Shown here piece by piece: positions 23,703-32,850 of a stretch of DNA of 32,850 nt. Both the position numbers and the translations under genes were made by a program. The stretch is from an uncultured Alphaproteobacteria bacterium. GTDB lineage: Bacteria > Pseudomonadota > Alphaproteobacteria > Rhizobiales > Aestuariivirgaceae. The stretch lies in contig CAMFKI010000039.1 of assembly GCA_945957365.1 (NCBI GenBank), forward strand, positions 1-32,850. Direction: 5' to 3'. Each line of letters begins with the position of its first letter. Within the stretch, counting starts at the first letter, position 1. The notes beneath the pieces are model-generated. The model made no database searches. It worked only from the letters and a program-made list of their open reading frames with translations, and had not been told where the DNA came from.

Positions 23703-24185
23703 TCAGAGAGGCTCCCTGCGATCCCGGGCGGTGAGATAGAGCAGCAAGGGGAGAAGCACCATTTCGGCGATCGTGATCACCAGCAGCAACCCAAAATTGT
23801 TGGCGGCGAAATTTCCCGCCATTGCGTCGCGCAGGTGCCCGACCGTGACGCCGAGATTGAACAGGACGATGTAGACCACGACGGCCGCCTTGAACGGAAG
23901 GCGCTGCCAGAATGAAATGATGGCGGTGATCCCGATCGCCATGTCCGCAACGCCGATTTCGAACTCGAAGGGGCTGACCTGCCAGCCGATCGACTGCGCC
24001 GCGATGTCGGGAAAGAACACGTGGAAAATGCCTGCCCAGGTATAGCCGACGCCGATGGGCAGCAAGAGCAGCCAGTCCAGCAGCCGGGGCGCAAATGGCC
24101 GCCCGCGCAGGAGCGCGACCACCAGCGCGAGAACAAACGAAATCGCCGGCACGTTGGACAATAGCAGCGTGATGACTTGAACCAA
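23703..24185 (-). CDS. Small integral membrane protein, DUF6790-like
   Basis: The 160-residue protein has four to five hydrophobic segments: near residues 5-27, 38-60 (LDWLLLLPIGVGYTWAGIFH), 78-95, 100-118 and 132-152. FFPDIAAQSIGWQVSPFEFE and GVADMAIGITAIISFW resemble a family of uncharacterised bacterial membrane proteins that I recall as DUF6790; this assignment is from memory. The start is TTG at 24185, since no in-frame ATG or GTG fits, and no strong Shine-Dalgarno sequence is visible. It lies between the EEP-family gene and the EamA gene on the same strand. Function unknown. Confidence 0.72.
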   Translation of the reverse strand: MVQVITLLLSNVPAISFVLALVVALLRGRPFAPRLLDWLLLLPIGVGYTWAGIFHVFFPDIAAQSIGWQVSPFEFEIGVADMAIGITAIISFWQRLPFKAAVVVYIVLFNLGVTVGHLRDAMAGNFAANNFGLLLVITIAEMVLLPLLLYLTARDRREPL

Positions 24186-24292
24186 TTGAACACCCGAATG
24201 CCACGGCGCGGCGTCTGAGGGGACCAGATCGACTCATCTACGGCCCGGACCGTGGCGCCGCAAGCCCGAGCCACCCGCAAATGTGTCATGCC

Positions 24293-25108
24293 TCACGCGA
24301 GTTCCAGCCACACCGGCTGGTGGTCGGACCCCGCCGCGTCATCATCGATCCAGGCGCGACGGAAGCGCGGCGCGAGCGCGGCGCTGAGGAAGATGTGGTC
24401 CAGGCGCAGCGGCGGCGTGTTGCCGGGGAAGGTGATGCCCTCATGCGCCGCGAACCCCGCGAGTTCGAGGGCATCGGTGAAGCCCGCATCGCTGATGGCG
24501 CGATAGGTGGATGAGCCCGGCACGCAGTTGAAGTCGCCGAGCAGGATGGCGGGTTCCGGCATCTCGGGCAGCCTGCCGTCCGGCAGCACGATCCATTCGT
24601 CTTCGGGGCCGAAGGCGGCGACGCCCGGCGCCGTCACCGCACCGCCGTGTTTCGGCGCCTCCCCGATCAGCGCCAGCACGCGCCGCGCCTGGTCCAGGCG
24701 CTGGTCCTCGCCGAGGTAATTGAGATGCGTATTGTAGACGCGAAGGCCGCCCACAACCGCCTCGCACAGCGCCTGCTGGTCGTTGACGAAACCGTGGACG
24801 GGGCGGGCGGGCAGCGGCAGCGTGCGGGTGGATGCGATGGGTACGCGCGCGAGCGTCATGTTGCCGATCTGGCGGCGGCGGCCCGGCGCGTCATGCAGGT
24901 CCACTGCCGCCGCGTAAACCCAGTCATGCTGCGGCAGCAGTTCTGCAAGCCGCAGAGCCTGATCGGGAAACGCCTGCTCCCGCCAGTTACGTTCGACCTC
25001 CTGCAGGGCAATGATATCGGCTCCCGCGACAGTGGCCGCGATGCGCCCGAGGTCGATCCGCCGGTCGCGGCCCATGCCCCACTGGATGTTGTAGGTGACG
25101 ATCAGCAT
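24293..25108 (-). CDS. Endonuclease/exonuclease/phosphatase (EEP) family protein
   Basis: The 271-residue protein has the metal-dependent EEP fold. The key parts are MLIVTYNIQWGMGRD at the N-terminus, the glutamate in IIALQEVERNW, the catalytic Asp-Asn in ILLGDFNCVPGSS and the terminal SDHQPVWLEL with the active-site His. Members cleave phosphodiesters in nucleic acids, lipids or small molecules. No signal peptide or DNA-binding extension is seen, so the substrate is open. It is the first gene of the minus-strand run and is divergent from the amino-acid importer (84 bp apart). Confidence 0.88.
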   Translation of the reverse strand: MLIVTYNIQWGMGRDRRIDLGRIAATVAGADIIALQEVERNWREQAFPDQALRLAELLPQHDWVYAAAVDLHDAPGRRRQIGNMTLARVPIASTRTLPLPARPVHGFVNDQQALCEAVVGGLRVYNTHLNYLGEDQRLDQARRVLALIGEAPKHGGAVTAPGVAAFGPEDEWIVLPDGRLPEMPEPAILLGDFNCVPGSSTYRAISDAGFTDALELAGFAAHEGITFPGNTPPLRLDHIFLSAALAPRFRRAWIDDDAAGSDHQPVWLELA

Positions 25109-25136
25109 TTGCCCTGTTTGCCCGAAAGGCGGGCTC

Positions 25137-25167
25137 TGGACAAACTGTCACAATCGGTGCCTAACTT
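25137..25167 (+). promoter_or_regulatory. Candidate promoter of the amino-acid ABC importer
   Basis: TGGACA (25137-25142, five of six matches to TTGACA) and TAACTT (25162-25167, four of six to TATAAT) are separated by 19 bp. The pair lies about 25 bp upstream of the binding-protein start. The spacing is longer than ideal, so this is tentative. Confidence 0.35.
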
Positions 25168-25192
25168 TAGATTGCCATTTTGGGGGATGCTC

Positions 25193-25984
25193 ATGAAACT
25201 GTTGAAATTCGCCGCCATTGCCCTGTCGCTGGCCGTGCTGGCCGGGCCGTCGCTTGCCGACCAGAAGAAGCTCATCATTGCCACGGAGGGTGCCTATCCG
25301 CCCTACAACTTCGTTGCCGCCGATGGCTCGCTGCAGGGCTTCGACGTCGACTTCGCCAAGGCCATGTGCGTCAAGCTCAACGCCGATTGCGAGATCATCA
25401 AGCAGGACTGGGACGGCATGATCCCCGGCCTGATCGCCAAGAAGTACGACGTGATCGTCGCCTCCATGGGCATCCTGCCGGAGCGCGAGGAGAAGATCGA
25501 CTTCTCGACCCCCTATTACCAGAGCCCGACGGGCCTCGTGGCCAACAAGAATTCGGGCATCAAGGCCGGGGCCGATGGTTACGTCGATCCCGCGACGCTC
25601 GCCGGCAAGAAGATCGGCGTGCAGCGCTCGACGGGTTACGAGAGCTATGCCCGCAAGACCTGGCCGCAGGCCGAGATCGTGGTCTACGACACGTCGGAGA
25701 GCGCCGACCTCGATGCCACCGCCGGCCGCGTCGATGCACGCTTCGACGACTTCATCCTGCTCAAGAACGGCCTGCTCGCGGGCGACTCGAAAGACGACTT
25801 CGCGCGCGTCGGCAACACCTGGCCCGAGACGGCCTTCGGCTCCAAGGGCGAGGGCATCGGCGTGAGGAAGGGCGAGAAGGACCTGCTCGACGCCATCAAC
25901 AAGGCGATCCTCGAGATGCGCGCCGACGGCACCTACAAGACGATCAACGACAAGTATTTCGATTTCGACATCTACGGCGGCTGA
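25193..25984 (+). CDS. Polar amino-acid ABC transporter substrate-binding protein
   Basis: This 263-residue periplasmic protein is of the family 3 binding fold (lysine/arginine/ornithine/histidine type). A Sec signal peptide covers residues 1-22, with cleavage likely after SLA or LAD. The mature protein starts KKLIIATEGAYPPYNFVAAD and has LQGFDVDFAKAMC, QDWDGMIPGLIAKKYDVIVA and MGILPEREEKIDFSTPYYQS, all typical of the family. The ATG at 25193 is preferred over the one at 25187 because a run of five G residues lies 6 bases before it. It is followed at 3 bp by the first permease gene. A basic amino acid or opine is a reasonable ligand guess, not shown. Confidence 0.93.
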   Translation: MKLLKFAAIALSLAVLAGPSLADQKKLIIATEGAYPPYNFVAADGSLQGFDVDFAKAMCVKLNADCEIIKQDWDGMIPGLIAKKYDVIVASMGILPEREEKIDFSTPYYQSPTGLVANKNSGIKAGADGYVDPATLAGKKIGVQRSTGYESYARKTWPQAEIVVYDTSESADLDATAGRVDARFDDFILLKNGLLAGDSKDDFARVGNTWPETAFGSKGEGIGVRKGEKDLLDAINKAILEMRADGTYKTINDKYFDFDIYGG

Positions 25985-25987
25985 TCC

Positions 25988-26692
25988 TTGGCCCTGCCGG
26001 CCTTCCTCGACCTCAAGGGCTATGGCCATCTGCTGATCGACGGGGCGCTCGTCACCCTGTCGGTCGGCCTTGCGGCCATGGTGGTGGCGCTGAGCCTCGG
26101 GATTCTCGGCGCGCTGGCCCGGCTGTCGCGGAACCGCGTGCTGCGCAGCCTCGGCGTCACCTATGCCACGGTGATCCGCGGCATTCCCGAAATCGTGCTG
26201 ATGCTGCTCGTCTATTACGGTGGCACGGTGCTGCTGCAATGGATCCTGTCGCTGGGCGGCGGCGACGTGCGGGTGGATATCAACGCCTTCATGGCGGGCA
26301 CGCTGGTCGTCGGCTTCGTCTATGGCGCCTATGCCACCGAGATCTTCCGCGGCGCCTTCCTCGCCGTGCCCAGGGGCCAGAGCGAGGCGGGCCAGGCCTA
26401 TGGCATGTCGAACGCCCAGGTGTTCCTGCGGATCGAACTGCCGCAGGCCTGGCGCCTCGCCATCCCCGGCCTCGGCAATCTCTGGCTCACGCTGCTGAAG
26501 GCCACCTCGATCACCTCGGTCATCGGCCTCACCGAACTGGCGCGCGAGGCGGACCTGATCAAGGCGCCGACCAGGATGCCGTTCACGGTGTTCTTCATCG
26601 CCTGCCTGCTCTACCTCGCGATGACGGCGGTGTCCGACGTGCTGCGGCTGCGCGCCGAGCGCTGGGCCTCGTCCGGCTTCCGCAGGAGTTGA
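25988..26692 (+). CDS. Amino-acid ABC transporter permease (HisQ-type)
   Basis: The 234-residue inner-membrane protein has about five helices and belongs to the HisQ/HisM permease group. ALVTLSVGLAAMVVALSLGI opens the core, VIRGIPEIVLMLLVYYGGT is the typical first conserved block, and the ATPase-contact loop is GQSEAGQAYGMSNAQVFLRI with ELPQAWRLAIPG. The start is TTG at 25988, directly after the binding-protein stop, so translation is coupled. It forms a heterodimer with the product of the next gene. Confidence 0.92.
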   Translation: MALPAFLDLKGYGHLLIDGALVTLSVGLAAMVVALSLGILGALARLSRNRVLRSLGVTYATVIRGIPEIVLMLLVYYGGTVLLQWILSLGGGDVRVDINAFMAGTLVVGFVYGAYATEIFRGAFLAVPRGQSEAGQAYGMSNAQVFLRIELPQAWRLAIPGLGNLWLTLLKATSITSVIGLTELAREADLIKAPTRMPFTVFFIACLLYLAMTAVSDVLRLRAERWASSGFRRS

Positions 26693-26696
26693 GGTC

Positions 26697-27425
26697 ATGG
26701 GCGGCTTCGACCTCACCCTCATCTGGACCAGCCTGCCCGACCTGTTCTCGGGCCTCGTGGTGACGCTGCAACTCACCGTGCTCACGGTGATCGGCGGCAT
26801 CCTGCTCTCGGTGCCGCTGGGCGTGCTGAGGACCTCGCCCAACCGCTTCGTCAGCGGCCCGATCTGGGCCTATACCTATTTCTTCCGCGGCACGCCGATG
26901 CTGATCCAGCTGTTCCTGATCTATTACGGCCTGGCCCAGTTCAAGGCGGTGCGGTCTTCCGGCCTGTGGTTCATCCTGCGCGACGGCTACTGGTGCTGCC
27001 TCATCGCCTTCACGCTCAACACCGCGGCCTATACGATCGAGATCATCGCGGGTGCCCTGCGCAACGTGCCGCTCGGCGACATCGAGGCGGCGCGCGCCAT
27101 GGGCATGAGCCCCATCACCATCCTGCGCCGCATCAAGTTCCCGATCGCCACGCGCATCCTGTTTCCGGCCTACACCAACGAGGTGGTGTTCATCCTGCAG
27201 TCCACCTCGCTGGCGAGCCTCGTCACCGTGATGGACCTCACGGGTGCGGCGCGCGTCGTCATCGCGCGCACCTTCGCGCCCTATGAGATGTTCATCACCA
27301 TCGGGGTGATCTATCTCGCGCTCACCTACCTGACGCTGTGGGGCTTCCGCGGCATCGAGGGACACCTCTACCGCCATCTGCGCAGCCGCAGGGAAGTGGT
27401 GTCCGAAGTTCCGGTGCTGCGTTAG
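26697..27425 (+). CDS. Amino-acid ABC transporter permease (HisM-type)
   Basis: This 242-residue second permease has the conserved YFFRGTPMLIQLFLIYYGLA block and the coupling loop GDIEAARAMGMSPITILRRI followed by FPIATRILFP. The ATG at 26697 lies 4 bp after the previous stop, with AGGAG in the end of the preceding gene. No ATPase gene follows: the next gene is dnaG, so the importer must use an ATPase encoded elsewhere. A palindromic repeat (27441-27470) comes 15 bp after the stop. Confidence 0.92.
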   Translation: MGGFDLTLIWTSLPDLFSGLVVTLQLTVLTVIGGILLSVPLGVLRTSPNRFVSGPIWAYTYFFRGTPMLIQLFLIYYGLAQFKAVRSSGLWFILRDGYWCCLIAFTLNTAAYTIEIIAGALRNVPLGDIEAARAMGMSPITILRRIKFPIATRILFPAYTNEVVFILQSTSLASLVTVMDLTGAARVVIARTFAPYEMFITIGVIYLALTYLTLWGFRGIEGHLYRHLRSRREVVSEVPVLR

Positions 27426-27440
27426 GGCGTCTCTCTCATG

Positions 27441-27470
27441 CCGTCATCCCGGCGAAGGCCGGGGTGACGG
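27441..27470. repeat. Family A palindromic repeat, copy 3 (single unit)
   Basis: CCGTCATCCCGGCGAAGGCC followed by GGGGTGACGG forms one palindrome, the short form of the elements at 14386 and 20132. It sits between the last permease gene and dnaG, at the right edge of the accessory block. Confidence 0.85.
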
Positions 27471-27557
27471 CGCAAGAGGGGAAAGGGTGAAACATGCCAG
27501 CGGATGAGCGGCCCCCCGCGCTTGAACTCAGCCCCCAAACGGCGCACATCATTTCCC

Positions 27558-29501
27558 ATGCGTGTTCCCCCTTCATTCCTGGAAGATATCCGTGGCCGGG
27601 TGTCGATTTCGTCCGTCGTCGGCCGCAAGGTGGCCTGGGACCGGCGCAAGTCGAACCCGGGGAAGGGGGACTTCTGGGCCTGCTGCCCGTTCCATGGCGA
27701 GAAGTCGCCGTCCTTCCACGTCGATGACCGAAAGGGCCGCTACCATTGCTTCGGCTGCAAGGCGTCGGGCGACATTTTCACATTTCTTGTGGAAAAGGAG
27801 GGCTTGAGCTTCCCCGAGGCGGTGGAGCGCCTGGCCCAGGAGGCGGGGCTGCCCATGCCCGTCGTCTCCGAGGCCGACCGCGAGCGGGAGGTGCAGCGGG
27901 CCAGCCTCTATGACGTCATGGAAATGGCGGCGAGGTACTTCGAGGCCGAGCTGCAGGCGGCACGGGGCTCGCGCGCCCGGGGCTACCTGGCCGACCGCCA
28001 GCTCGCCCCTGCCATCCAGAAGGAATTCCGGTTGGGCTATGCCCCGGACGACCGCTCGGCCCTGCGCAGCCACCTCGCCGACAAGGGCGTCTCGGTCGAG
28101 CAGATGGCGGAAGCCGGGCTGGTGATTTCCGGCGACGACATCCCCGTCGCCTATGACCGCTTCCGTGACCGGGTGATGTTCCCGATCCGCGACCCGCGCG
28201 GCCGGGTGATCGCCTTCGGCGGGCGGGCGCTCTCCAAGGACGTGCCGGCCAAATACCTGAACTCGCCGGAAACCCCGCTCTTCCACAAGGGCAGCGTGCT
28301 CTACAACCTCGACAAGGCGCGGGGGCCGGCGCACGAGAAGGGCCAGATCGTCGCGGTCGAGGGCTATGTCGACGTCATCGCCATGCACCGCGCCGGATTG
28401 CCGCAGGCCGTGGCGCCGCTCGGCACGGCGCTGACCGAGGACCAGCTCCGGATATTATGGAAGCAGACGGCCGAGCCGATCCTGTGCTTCGACGGCGACC
28501 AGGCGGGCCTCAAGGCGGCCTACCGGGCGCTGGACCTCGCCCTGCCGCTGCTGGAACCGGGCCATTCCCTGCGCTTTGCCCTGCTGCCGGAGGGGCAGGA
28601 CCCCGATGACCTGCTGAAGGCCCAGGGGCCGGAGGCGGTGCGTGCCGTGGTGGAGGGGGCCCAGCCCCTGTCCGAGATGCTGTGGCAGCGCGCACTGGGC
28701 CAGAATGACCGGTCCACGCCCGAGCGCCGGGCCCAGTTCGAGAAGGATTTGCGGAGTCTTCTCAACACCATCGGCGAAGAAGCTGTGAAAAAGCATTACC
28801 TCGCCGAATTCGGCGACAGGCTGCGCGCCCTGTTCCAGCCGATGGGCGGAAACCGGGGTGCGGGGGCCCGCCGCCAGCCCTTCGCCCGGGCCGGCGGCAA
28901 CCGCCCCTTCAAGCCCAACCAGCGGCCCTGGGACGTGCAGCAGCCGCCCACGGCGGCGCTCCGGCGGCTCGCCGGCCAGGCCAGCTTCCAGTCCGGGGCG
29001 GAGCGGCGGGAGCGCATGATCGTGCTCACCCTGGTCAACCATCCGGAACTCGTCCACGAGGTGCTGGACGAGGTGGCGGAGCTTGAAATGGCGGTTCCCG
29101 AGCTTGACTCGCTCCGTACACAAATCATAGATAGCGCGGCCCTGCGGTCCGGACTTGACGGGACGGACCTCAGGGGCCACTTGATCAAGATGGGCTCGGG
29201 TCCCTTGCTGGACCGCCTCGAGACCCAGGCGAAACGACTGAACGAATGGTTTCTTGGGAGCGGGGCTGCGCAAGATGACGCCCGCACAGGCCTTCGTCAG
29301 ATGATCGCCCTGCACCGCAAAACCATCACCCTCGAGCGGGAGCTCCGGGCGGCTGAGGCCGCCTTTGCTGCCGACCCGACGGAGGAGAAGCTGAACGCGC
29401 TGAAGGCCGTGCGCGAGCAATTGTCGTCCCATGCGGGGTCGGAAGCCCAGATCGAGGGTTTCGGCGCCGCTTCGGGCCGTGCGGTTGACGCCATCAACTG
29501 A
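27558..29501 (+). CDS. dnaG: DNA primase
   Basis: DnaG makes the RNA primers for replication and works with DnaB, also encoded here. The 647-residue protein has the N-terminal zinc-binding domain (CCPFHGEKSPSF near residues 39-50 and YHCFGCKASGD near residues 61-71). The central catalytic core has the TOPRIM glutamate in VAVEGYVDVIAMH (near residue 268) and the DxD in LCFDGDQAGLKAA. A basic, Arg/Pro/Gly-rich linker near residues 430-470 precedes the helicase-binding C-terminal region. The ATG at 27558 (MRVPPSFLEDIRGRV) matches the usual primase N-terminus; an in-frame ATG at 27504 would add 18 unconserved residues. It is followed by rpoD, as in the classical macromolecular-synthesis operon. 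Confidence 0.96.
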   Translation: MRVPPSFLEDIRGRVSISSVVGRKVAWDRRKSNPGKGDFWACCPFHGEKSPSFHVDDRKGRYHCFGCKASGDIFTFLVEKEGLSFPEAVERLAQEAGLPMPVVSEADREREVQRASLYDVMEMAARYFEAELQAARGSRARGYLADRQLAPAIQKEFRLGYAPDDRSALRSHLADKGVSVEQMAEAGLVISGDDIPVAYDRFRDRVMFPIRDPRGRVIAFGGRALSKDVPAKYLNSPETPLFHKGSVLYNLDKARGPAHEKGQIVAVEGYVDVIAMHRAGLPQAVAPLGTALTEDQLRILWKQTAEPILCFDGDQAGLKAAYRALDLALPLLEPGHSLRFALLPEGQDPDDLLKAQGPEAVRAVVEGAQPLSEMLWQRALGQNDRSTPERRAQFEKDLRSLLNTIGEEAVKKHYLAEFGDRLRALFQPMGGNRGAGARRQPFARAGGNRPFKPNQRPWDVQQPPTAALRRLAGQASFQSGAERRERMIVLTLVNHPELVHEVLDEVAELEMAVPELDSLRTQIIDSAALRSGLDGTDLRGHLIKMGSGPLLDRLETQAKRLNEWFLGSGAAQDDARTGLRQMIALHRKTITLERELRAAEAAFAADPTEEKLNALKAVREQLSSHAGSEAQIEGFGAASGRAVDAIN

Positions 29502-29569
29502 AGCGCCCTGAAACCGGGTTCGGATTCAATCTCTGGGTTAATCGGCGCTTAACGCGCGGTTCCTAGCTT

Positions 29570-29598
29570 TTGACCCCGAATCACAATGTTGCTATGGC
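29570..29598 (+). promoter_or_regulatory. Candidate rpoD promoter in the dnaG-rpoD gap
   Basis: TTGACC (29570-29575) and TATGGC (29593-29598) are 17 bp apart. The predicted transcript would begin near 29605, which supports the ATG at 29633 as the rpoD start and rules out the TTG at 29570. Confidence 0.45.
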
Positions 29599-29632
29599 GG
29601 GTCACCCTCGCCTGAATTCCAAGGACTTTTTC

Positions 29633-31735
<2,103 letters not shown>

Positions 31736-31763
31736 TCGGAATTCACGAACACCCACAAACATC

Positions 31764-31796
31764 ACACCCGGCCCAGAGCCGGGTGTTTTGCTTTCG
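31764..31796 (+). terminator. Rho-independent terminator after rpoD
   Basis: A perfect 9-bp stem ACACCCGGC / GCCGGGTGT with a 5-base loop is followed by TTTTGCTTT. It lies 28 bp after the rpoD stop. Confidence 0.9.
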
Positions 31797-31844
31797 GCGC
31801 GGCCACCTTCTCCCCACCTCTCGCCCCATGGCACACCCTTCTTG

Positions 31845-31927
31845 CCGTCATCCCGGCGAAGGCCGGGACCCAGCTGTCTTCGTTTCGACCGTCCGAAGCT
31901 AGGCCCCGGCTTTCGCCGGGGTGACGG
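31845..31927. repeat. Family A palindromic repeat, copy 4 (bipartite)
   Basis: CCGTCATCCCGGCGAAGGCC at the left and CCCCGGCTTTCGCCGGGGTG at the right form an inverted pair. Its right end (GGGGTGACGGCAACAG) runs directly into the first 324-bp unit, and each later unit boundary keeps a decayed copy of this end (AAGCTTTCGCTGGGGTGACGG or AAGCTCTCGCTGGGGTGACGG). Confidence 0.85.
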
Positions 31928-32850
31928 CAACAGGGGCGGGTGCCGCCCGCAGTCCCTTCTCCCGTTGCGGAGCAATGGGGGAAGGTGCCCGAAGGGCGGA
32001 TGAGGGCCTCTGTCCGCGAGTCCTTCTGTCGAATGTCCAGCCACGCCGCACCAGCCCTCATCCGGCCTGTCGGCCACCTTCTCCCATCCTGCGGACGGGA
32101 GAAGGGACTCGAGGGGAAATGGCTTCGTGCGCTCTGACGGTCCTCGTGTCTTCTCCCGCTTCTTCAGCGGGAGAAGAAGGGACCCGTTGCGGCACGCAAC
32201 GGGGAGATGAGGGGATGCGGGCGCTGACCCAAGCTTTCGCTGGGGTGACGGCAACAGGGGCGGGTGGCGCCCGCAGTCCCTTCTCCCGTTGCGGAGCAAT
32301 GGGAGAAGGTGCCCGAAGGGCGGATGAGGGCCTCTGTCCGCGAGTCCTTCTGTCGAATGTCCAGCCACGCCGCACCAGCCCTCATCCGGCCTGTCGGCCA
32401 CCTTCTCCCATCCTGCGGACGGGAGAAGGGACTCGAGGGGAAATGGCTTCGTGCGCTCTGACGGTCCTCGCGTCTTCTCCCGCTCCTTCTGCGGGAGAAG
32501 AAGGGACCCGTTGCGGCACGCAACGGGGAGATGAAAGGAGGCCGGCGCTGACCCAAGCTCTCGCTGGGGTGACGGCAACAGGGGCGGGTGGCGCCCGCAG
32601 TCCCTTCTCCCGTTGCGGAGCAATGGGAGAAGGTGCCCGAAGGGCGGATGAGGGCCTCTGTCCGCGAGTCCTTCTGTCGAATGTCCAGCCACGCCGCACC
32701 AGCCCTCATCCGGCCTGTCGGCCACCTTCTCCCATCCTGCGGACGGGAGAAGGGACTCGAGGGGAAATGGCTTCGTGCGCTCTGACGGTCCTCGCGTCTT
32801 CTCCCGCTTCTTCAGCGGGAGAAGAAGGGACCCGTTGCGGCACGCAACGG
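31923..32850. repeat. Tandem array with a 324-bp period (three units, last one cut by the window end)
   Basis: Units start at 31923, 32247 and 32571; the third reaches 32850 with 280 of 324 bp. Units 1 and 2 differ at about 10 positions by eye, and units 2 and 3 at about 2 over the shared 280 bp. Each unit is built from smaller palindromes: a CCCTTCTCCCGTTGCGGAGC element with GGGAGAAGGTGCCCGAAGGG, an inverted copy (CCCTCATCCGGCC...CACCTTCTCCC), and a TTCTCCCGCTTCTTCAGCGG hairpin followed by GACCCGTTGCGG. No gene is supported inside. The array may continue beyond the window. Confidence 0.93.

Noticed and set aside
25148..26842. 564-codon minus-strand frame opposite the amino-acid importer genes
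   Set aside because: The plus strand has three family-typical proteins with signal peptide and membrane helices in the right order; the antisense frame is a GC-driven shadow.
31923..32850. CRISPR array
   Set aside because: The periodic unit is 324 bp and nearly identical throughout, with no alternation of short repeats and unique spacers, and no cas genes are nearby.
31845..32850. Insertion sequence or other transposon ends
   Set aside because: There is no transposase-like reading frame and no terminal repeat pair with target duplication; the palindromes are better described as dispersed REP-like elements.

Overview
The window is GC-rich DNA with the gene content and gene order of an alphaproteobacterium, most likely Hyphomicrobiales (Rhizobiales) or a close relative. 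The evidence is an rpsF-rpsR-rplI operon near dnaB, carA divergent from a yqeY-type gene, dnaG followed directly by a roughly 700-residue rpoD, frequent GTG/TTG starts, and intergenic palindromes of the GTCATCCCGGCGAAGGCCGGG type that are common in this group. This placement is an inference from memory and was not checked by a search.

Layout. 1-1.3 kb: a small unknown protein (+) converges on an XRE-type regulator (-). 1.5-7.2 kb (-): rpsF-rpsR-rplI with a clear terminator, then an MFS transporter, cyclopropane-fatty-acid synthase and dnaB. 7.6-10.3 kb (+): a large three-module protein joining a family-2 glycosyltransferase, a domain resembling the N-terminal glycosyltransferase domain of animal collagen galactosyltransferases, and a SAM methyltransferase. 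10.4-14.4 kb (+): a complete polyamine-type ABC importer (ATPase, Tat-exported binding protein, two permeases). 14.5-19.5 kb (-): carA, a class I DeoC/LsrF-type aldolase, an FGGY carbohydrate kinase coupled to it, and an M32 carboxypeptidase. 19.6-20.1 kb (+): the YqeY protein.

20.2-27.4 kb: an accessory block between yqeY and dnaG. It holds a HAD type II hydrolase, an amidohydrolase, Ohr, an EamA exporter, a small membrane protein, an endonuclease/exonuclease/phosphatase protein, and a polar amino-acid importer that lacks a local ATPase gene. A copy of the same palindromic repeat family lies at each edge of the block. 27.6-31.7 kb (+): dnaG and rpoD with a terminator. 31.8-32.85 kb: a repeat-only region ending in a tandem array with a 324-bp period that runs off the window.

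Most genes are ordinary housekeeping or transport genes. The points most worth a second look are the glycosyltransferase-glycosyltransferase-methyltransferase fusion, the 324-bp composite tandem array, the three dispersed palindrome families with their non-random positions, and the kinase/aldolase pair of unknown substrate. I saw no CRISPR array, prophage, insertion sequence, tRNA or rRNA.
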